A stretch of DNA of 64,000 nucleotides from Ceratopteris richardii. Lineage: Eukaryota; Streptophyta; Polypodiopsida; Polypodiales; Pteridaceae. The DNA is taken from positions 130,045,138-130,109,137 of the forward strand of contig CM035423.1 in assembly GCA_020310875.1 (NCBI GenBank). The letters run 5' to 3'. Below the pieces are notes generated by a model. The model was not told the origin of the DNA, ran no database searches, and saw nothing but the letters and a program-made list of their open reading frames with translations. Position 1 is the stretch's first letter. Every line of letters begins with the position of its first letter. The position numbers and the translations under genes were made by a program. This document shows positions 59,026 to 64,000 of the stretch, piece by piece.

Positions 59026-59039
59026 CCAGGGGGGATTTA
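59026..59039 (+). other. polypurine tract of Copia A2
   Basis: CCAGGGGGGATTTA directly before the 3' LTR. Confidence 0.85.
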
Positions 59040-59264
59040 TTGATATATTTAGGTAGTGATGTGTGTGAACACACTAGGATCGGGCACTTTTTCCCTCTTT
59101 AGGAGGTTTTTTTTCCCCCGCTTGTATATACGCCTATTGCCCTAATGGGCTACTTATCTTTTGTACATTCTCTAGTAATACATTCAGTATTGTGTGTTGT
59201 GCTCCAAGCTTCTTCTTCTTCCTTGTGTTGTTCGTGTGCTTCCACATACGTCTAACTCCAACAA
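59040..59264 (+). repeat. 3' LTR of Copia A2
   Basis: 225 bp, differing from the 5' LTR by a few substitutions and small deletions. Confidence 0.92.
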
Positions 59265-60268
59265 ACACTCCCTCTCAAGCTCAACGCCATCTCCACTAAT
59301 CCAAGCATCTTCTGAAACTTCTTCATCTTCTCTGCTCCAAGTGCTTTAGTGAAAATATCAGCAATCTGTTCATTTGTTCTCACATAAACAAGATCAATAT
59401 CACTTGTGAATACCTTCTCTTTGATTATGTGATAATGTACCTCGATATGCTTTGTTCTAGCATGAAAAATAGGATTCCGTGCTAATTGTATGCTACTAAG
59501 ATTATCACAATAGATGGTGATAGGATTTTGCACTTTTGTACCTAAATCTACAAGTAGCATCTCCAGCCATGATGCCTCACATGCGTCCATTGAAGCAACT
59601 CTATACTCAGCCTCTATACTCGACAAAGCAACAGTGGGTTGCTTCTTATTGCTCCATGTAATAGTTGCACTCCCAAGTGAGAATAGAAAACCACTAGTAG
59701 ATCTTCTATCTGGAATGCTACCAACCCAATCTGCATCGGTGTGTCCGTGAACCTGCTAATCTACACCAGCTTCATAAAACAATGCATAATCCAAAGTAGC
59801 ACTCACATAACATAGAGTGTGCCTCAAAGCATCCGAATGTGGCTTCTTGGAAACCTGCATAAATTGACTTTCAAGTCCAATAGTGTAGCTTAGATGAGGC
59901 CTTGTAATTGTGAGATATATCAAGCTTCCCACAATTTTCCGGTACATAGTAGCATTTTCTAATGCTTCACCTGATGTAGCATCCAACTTCAAATTCTAAT
60001 CTAATGGCATAGAAATTTGCTTGCAATCAGCCATACCATACTTTTGCAGCATATTCAAGGCATATTGCCTTTGTGACATCCATATACTTGTTTCTGTATG
60101 TATAAACTCAATGCCCAAGAAATAGTGCAGCACACCAAGATATTTAATGTCAAATTTGTGCATAAGAAGTTGCTTTACCTCTTTAGTTCTTTCTTCACTA
60201 TCACCACTTACAATCAAGTCATCAACATAAATAGCCACAATTGTCACCATTCCTTGCATATAGTAAAG
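59265..60268 (-). pseudogene. Copia C minus copy: RT end and RNase H
   Basis: Reading leftward: RT from VTIVAIYVDDLIVSGDSEER, through the RT C-terminal region (GSLIYLTITRPHLSYTIGLE), with a TAG near 59998 and another near 59756. RNase H follows (SSIEAEYRVASMDACEASWL, NPIFHARTKHIEVHYHIIKE) and the polypurine remnant GAGAGGGAG. It aligns with 52510-53487 of the plus copy, with roughly one residue in six different in RNase H by eye. The 5' part is cut at about 60268 by the Copia D LTR. Confidence 0.87.
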
Positions 60269-61497
60269 TGGAAGAAGTGGCTCGTCTCCAATCTCCCAAT
60301 CTCAATCACTTCTAAATTCTCGTCAATGTTCTTCAATGCTTGTCAATGCTCTGAAAAACAATCATTAGAAAACATAAGTAAATTTTATGAATCATAAAAC
60401 ACACTCATGTTTTATTTTTAATTCTTATCATAGAGATCTATGTTGATGTGTAAAACACCACAAGAAATGAATTAATGTGACACTATAACACCTCTATGGT
60501 CACCACTAACTCATTGCCACTCAAAACTTTGAGAAATGATAGCCAAAACCAAGAACTTTACTTCTTCATATTTTTCCAGTCACTAAAATTACATACCTTC
60601 AGTATTTTGCTAATTTCTCCTAGCTCAAATATTATTTCTCCAAGATCTTTTAGTGGGTGAAAGTAGAAGAGTAGATCTTTCCAACAAGCTATCATATGCA
60701 TGAAACGGATCTCTAGAACTCAAGTTATGGCCTTCACAAGATGACCCTGTATGACTTGCCAAAACTAGAAATTGTGCCTTCTTTAGTAATTCTGAATGTC
60801 TAAAAATGAAAATTCGATGCCTAACATCGACTTGCAACCAAAAGTCGATGCCGGGCATCGACTTTGAGCTTTTTCAGCCACTTTTTTAGCACCAGAATTA
60901 CCCCCTTGAACACATGACATGAGCAAGACCACTTTTATGTGGGAAGTCGATGTCAGGCATCGACTTTATGCTGAAACTCGATGCCAGGCATCGAGTTGCT
61001 CCACAAACATCATCTTTTCAAGAAGATTTAGCAGGAGTTGAAACTAGGAAAATAAAACACAGACTTATCAGCACAAATTCGATGCCAGGCATCGAGTTGC
61101 TTGGAAAACTTGAACTTTTGAAATCATTTCACAGTAGAAAAACATGGAGATGGAAGAAGAAGACTTATACACAGAAGTTTAATAAACTCTTTCCATAACT
61201 ATAAAACCTTAGAAATACACAGGTGCTTTCTCACGCAGAGAAGCCTGACTATTCTCATTCATACAAAATGAGTTCTAACTCACTTTCTCATTGTCTTCCC
61301 CCTTCGCGTCAGTTGATACAAACTAACTTATATAGATTTTCTTATTCTCGTGATTTTTAAAAAACTTCTAGAACTAAAATGAACTAACTTTACAAATATA
61401 ATACACTTGTGAATTTGTCCCTTCACATAGGCATGTGGTTTTCTTATGAAGCTTTGACCTTCAAATATATGTCCAATTAGTGATTGTTTCTCCAACT
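60269..61497 (-). repeat. 3' LTR of Copia D (about 1.2 kb) with hairpin repeats
   Basis: Read on the minus strand, the LTR starts TTGGAGAAACAATC after the polypurine tract and ends near CTTCTTCCA at 60274. Its length resembles SIRE-type Copia LTRs. It carries five copies of the hairpin unit described separately (60814-61099). The exact ends need the missing 5' LTR for confirmation. Confidence 0.65.
60814..61099. repeat. five-copy hairpin repeat, core TCGATGCC-A-GGCATCGA
   Basis: Copies at 60814-60830 (imperfect), 60841-60865 (12-bp perfect arms AAAGTCGATGCC around one G), 60944-60966, 60975-60997 (11-bp perfect arms AACTCGATGCC around one A) and 61077-61099. The outer base pair varies (GTC/GAC or CTC/GAG) in a compensating way in at least three copies. 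Confidence 0.95.
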
Positions 61498-61510
61498 GCT
61501 CCCCCTCAAT
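61498..61510 (-). other. polypurine tract of Copia D
   Basis: The minus strand reads TTGAGGGGGAGCA just before the LTR start. Confidence 0.8.
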
Positions 61511-61534
61511 CACTATTTGACATTCTCTGTTTCT

Positions 61535-64000
61535 TCATATCATCTTCTTTTCTTTTACTCCTGCCATGCTTTTGAATCTGCTGGTCTTCACACCATCCAA
61601 GCTCTTTGTCATTATGTCTGCTAACTGATCTTTAGTAGAAATGTACTCCACTTCAATCTCCTTCTCCATTACCTTTTCTCTGAGAAAATGATATTGTATC
61701 TCTATGTGCTTTGTCCTTGCATGAAAAACTGGATTTGCTGCAAGATAAAGTGAACTCATATTATCTCCATGTATTGTAGGTGTACCTTGATCAATGCCCA
61801 AGCTTTTGAACAATGTCTACATCCATGTGACCTCCTTAGCTGCTTCCACAAGTCCTTTGTACTCAGCTTCAGTTGATGATAATGCTACTGTATGTTGTTT
61901 CTTTGAACACCAACTTACAAGCTTATCACCAATGTATATCATGTAACCATGAGTTGATCTTCTGTTATCTTGGTTACCTGCCCAGTCTAAGTCACTATAG
62001 GCTCTCAACTTCAAATATGATGTAAAAGGATAATATAATCATTCCTTTATAGTTCCTTTGATATATCTGAGAACTCTTTGACCTGCAATCCAATGTGGGT
62101 CCTTTGGACAATGCATGAATTGTGACAAAACTCCCACTGCATAACTAAGATCAGGTCTTGTTAGTGTAGCATAAATCAAACTACCCACAAGAGATTGATA
62201 CTTCCTCATATCTTTGTATTTTGCACCATCATATTTACTGAGCTTGTGATTAATTTCAAGTGGAGTTGAAGCTTCTCTGCAATTTTCCATATCAAACTTC
62301 TTCAAATAGATTCAGAAGATACCTTTCTTGTGATACATATAAGCCATGATCTGTATAGGTGACTTCCATTCCAAGAAAGTATGATAACTTTCCTAGATCA
62401 CTGATCTTGAATTCTTTTTCAAGTAATCTCTTTACCTCCTTGATTCCTTCATCTGAAGTACCTGTGATTATAATGTCATCTACATAAATACAAATGTAGA
62501 TTATACCTTCCTCTGTTCTTTTGATGAGTAGACTTGGATCTGCTTTTGAACTTTGATATCCAAGATCATTGAGATACTTCACCAATCTATAGTTCCATGC
62601 TCTTGGAGCTTGCTTCAATCCATAGAGTGCTCTTCTCAACCTACAAACAAAATTTGGACACTTGGAATCTATAAACCCTTGAGGTTGTTCCATGTATACC
62701 TCATCTGATATGTATCCATTCAAGAATGCATTCTTTATATCCAATTGACTTAGGGTCCATCCTTTTGAAGCTGCAATAGCAATGATTGTCCTTATAGTTG
62801 ACATCTTAGCTACAGGACTGAATGTCTCATCATAATCTATGCCATGGGTTTGGGCATAGCCTTTCACCACCAGTCTAGCTTTGTATATGGCTATACTTCC
62901 ATATGCAAGCTTCTTCACTTTATAAACGCATTTATTTCCAATTACTTTCTTACCATTTGGTTTAGGAACAAGTTCCCATGTCTTGTTCTCCTCCAGTGCA
63001 TTGAATTCTTCCTTCATGGCTTCTTCCCATTGCTTCTTATCTTTACCTTCATCATAGTTATGAGGTTCTTCATCATCTTTGACCATATATGCATAGTTCT
63101 TCTGAGTTATGTAAGAAGTGTCATAAGAATACCTTTTTGGTTGTCTTATAGTCCTGCTTGACCTTCTTGGTTCACATTCTTCATAAATGTCTGGATACAC
63201 TTCTTCATCAAATATAGGAGCTTCTTCATTTCTTCTTGTTAATCCACTTCTGGATGTACTTGCTTGCATATAGTCTTCATCTCTATTCACTTGCACAATT
63301 GATTTTCCTTTCTCACATCTTCTTACCTCTTCTTCAAATTCTTCAGCTGTATGACTTTGATCTGCATACCAACTTTTCTGTTCATCAAATGTAACATCTC
63401 TAGAAACAATAAATTGTTTGGTTAGAGGATTCCACAATCTGTAACCCATCTGCTTTTCATCATAACCAATGAACATATATTTTTCTGCCTTTGGTTCAAG
63501 TTTATTTCTAAGTTGTGATGGCACATAAGCATATGCAATTGATCCAAACACTCTACAATGATCTAGTGTTGGTTTCTTACCCCACCAAGCTTCATATGGA
63601 GTCATTCCATTTAGAGCTTCACGTGGTAATCTATTCACAAGATATGTAGCTGTATTTATAGCCTCAGCCCAAAGATAATTTGGACAATTCTTCTCCTTTA
63701 GCATAGCTCTAGCAAACTCAACCAAAGTCTTGTTCCTTCTTTCTGCTACACCATTTTGTTGTGGTGTATACCTGCAGGTTATTTCTCTCTTAATGCCTGC
63801 ATTCCAAAGATAATCATTGAACTCTTGGGAGAAGTATTCTCCCCCTCCATCAGACCTCAGTCTTTTAAGCTTTTGACCTGTGACTCTCTGTGCATATGCA
63901 TGAAAATGCTTGAAAGCTCCAAACACTTCTGATTTTTCCTTCAAAACATATAATGTTATCCATCTTGTAGCATCATCAATGAAAATAACATAATACCTTG
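61535..64000 (-). pseudogene. Copia D integrase, RT and RNase H; nearly intact, cut by window edge
   Basis: The minus-strand frame is open from the right edge (64000) to 62292. It starts in integrase with YYVIFIDDATRWITLYVL, then RLRSDGGGEYF and YTPQQNGVAERRNKT. The linker follows (VFGSIAYAYVPSQLRNKLEP, FIVSRDVTFDEQKSWYADQS), and then RT (GYAQTHGIDYDETFSPVAKM, ALYGLKQAPRAWNYRLV, ICIYVDDIIITG). A 1-base T insertion near 62300 shifts the frame, a TGA lies at about 62039 and a TAG at about 61815. RNase H is otherwise complete (YSDLDWAGNQDNRRSTHGYM, VALSSTEAEYKGL, VFHARTKHIEIQYHFLREKV). IGNKCVYKVKKLAYGSIAIY departs from the usual KWVYK...DGSIARYK pattern at three conserved sites, so activity is doubtful even without the breaks. 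This is the youngest-looking pol in the window. Confidence 0.88.

Larger units (their letters stand above)
54163..59264 (+). mobile_element. Copia family A, copy A2, complete with LTRs and TSD
   Basis: A 5.1-kb element with LTRs 54163-54393 and 59040-59264. The 6-base word ACACTC directly abuts both ends (54157-54162 and 59265-59270), the expected sign of insertion. It sits exactly at the LTR/polypurine border of the minus-strand Copia C copy. Confidence 0.93.

Overview
This is nuclear DNA of a land plant. It holds one intact-looking host gene, an auxin response factor (ARF) with 13 coding exons at 24055-27620. Most of the remaining sequence that I can identify is nested, decaying LTR retrotransposons, tRNA-derived SINE-like units and microsatellites. 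The ARF protein does not closely match the angiosperm ARFs I know well, so a non-flowering lineage is possible, but I cannot place the species.

Layout, left to right. 1-2837 (minus): 5' end of a Ty3/Gypsy Athila/Tat-like element (gag N-terminus, palindromic leader array, tRNA-Asp primer site, LTR). 2900-4990: degraded chromovirus 3' end running into a TG-rich microsatellite. 5300-18800: a plus-strand Gypsy (family F) split twice. A Copia (family A, copy A1, 5716-10820, minus) sits in its RNase H region, and a 5.6-kb non-coding LTR element (12644-18236, TSD ATGAC) sits in its 3' LTR. 19826-21720: a deletion derivative of family F. 21745-22515: SINE-like units. 22530-34870: ARF gene and low-copy flanks. 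34875-39172: degraded Copia A3 and Copia E (minus). 39218-39754: remnant of a plant transposase-like gene. 39780-41569: a second Athila/Tat-like leader and gag, cut by a Copia A LTR (41570). 42002-44368: Copia B, truncated by a third Athila/Tat-like element (44369 to about 51440), which is fused in frame to Copia C (to 53487). 53488-60268: two tail-to-tail Copia C copies with complete Copia A2 (54163-59264) inserted between them. 60269-64000: 3' part of a fairly young Copia D (minus), running off the window.

The most unusual signal is a theme of short inverted repeats in the non-coding parts of these elements. Three related Athila/Tat-like leaders carry, at the same place, arrays built on an ATCGCGAT-type palindrome with different flanks in each copy. 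The unrelated Copia D LTR carries five copies of a 23-25-bp hairpin. Other points worth a second look are a tRNA-like A-box/B-box module with exact tRNA spacing inside the family F LTRs, an in-frame UAG at the same place in gag of Copia A and B, and the in-frame Gypsy/Copia chimeric ORF.

The ARF is predicted to be a class-B (repressor) type: B3 DNA-binding domain, Auxin_resp domain, a Ser/Pro-rich middle region with a KLFGF motif, and a complete PB1 domain. I see no second host gene that works with it. The retroelement proteins are parts of reverse-transcription machineries, nearly all broken by stops, frameshifts or nested insertions.
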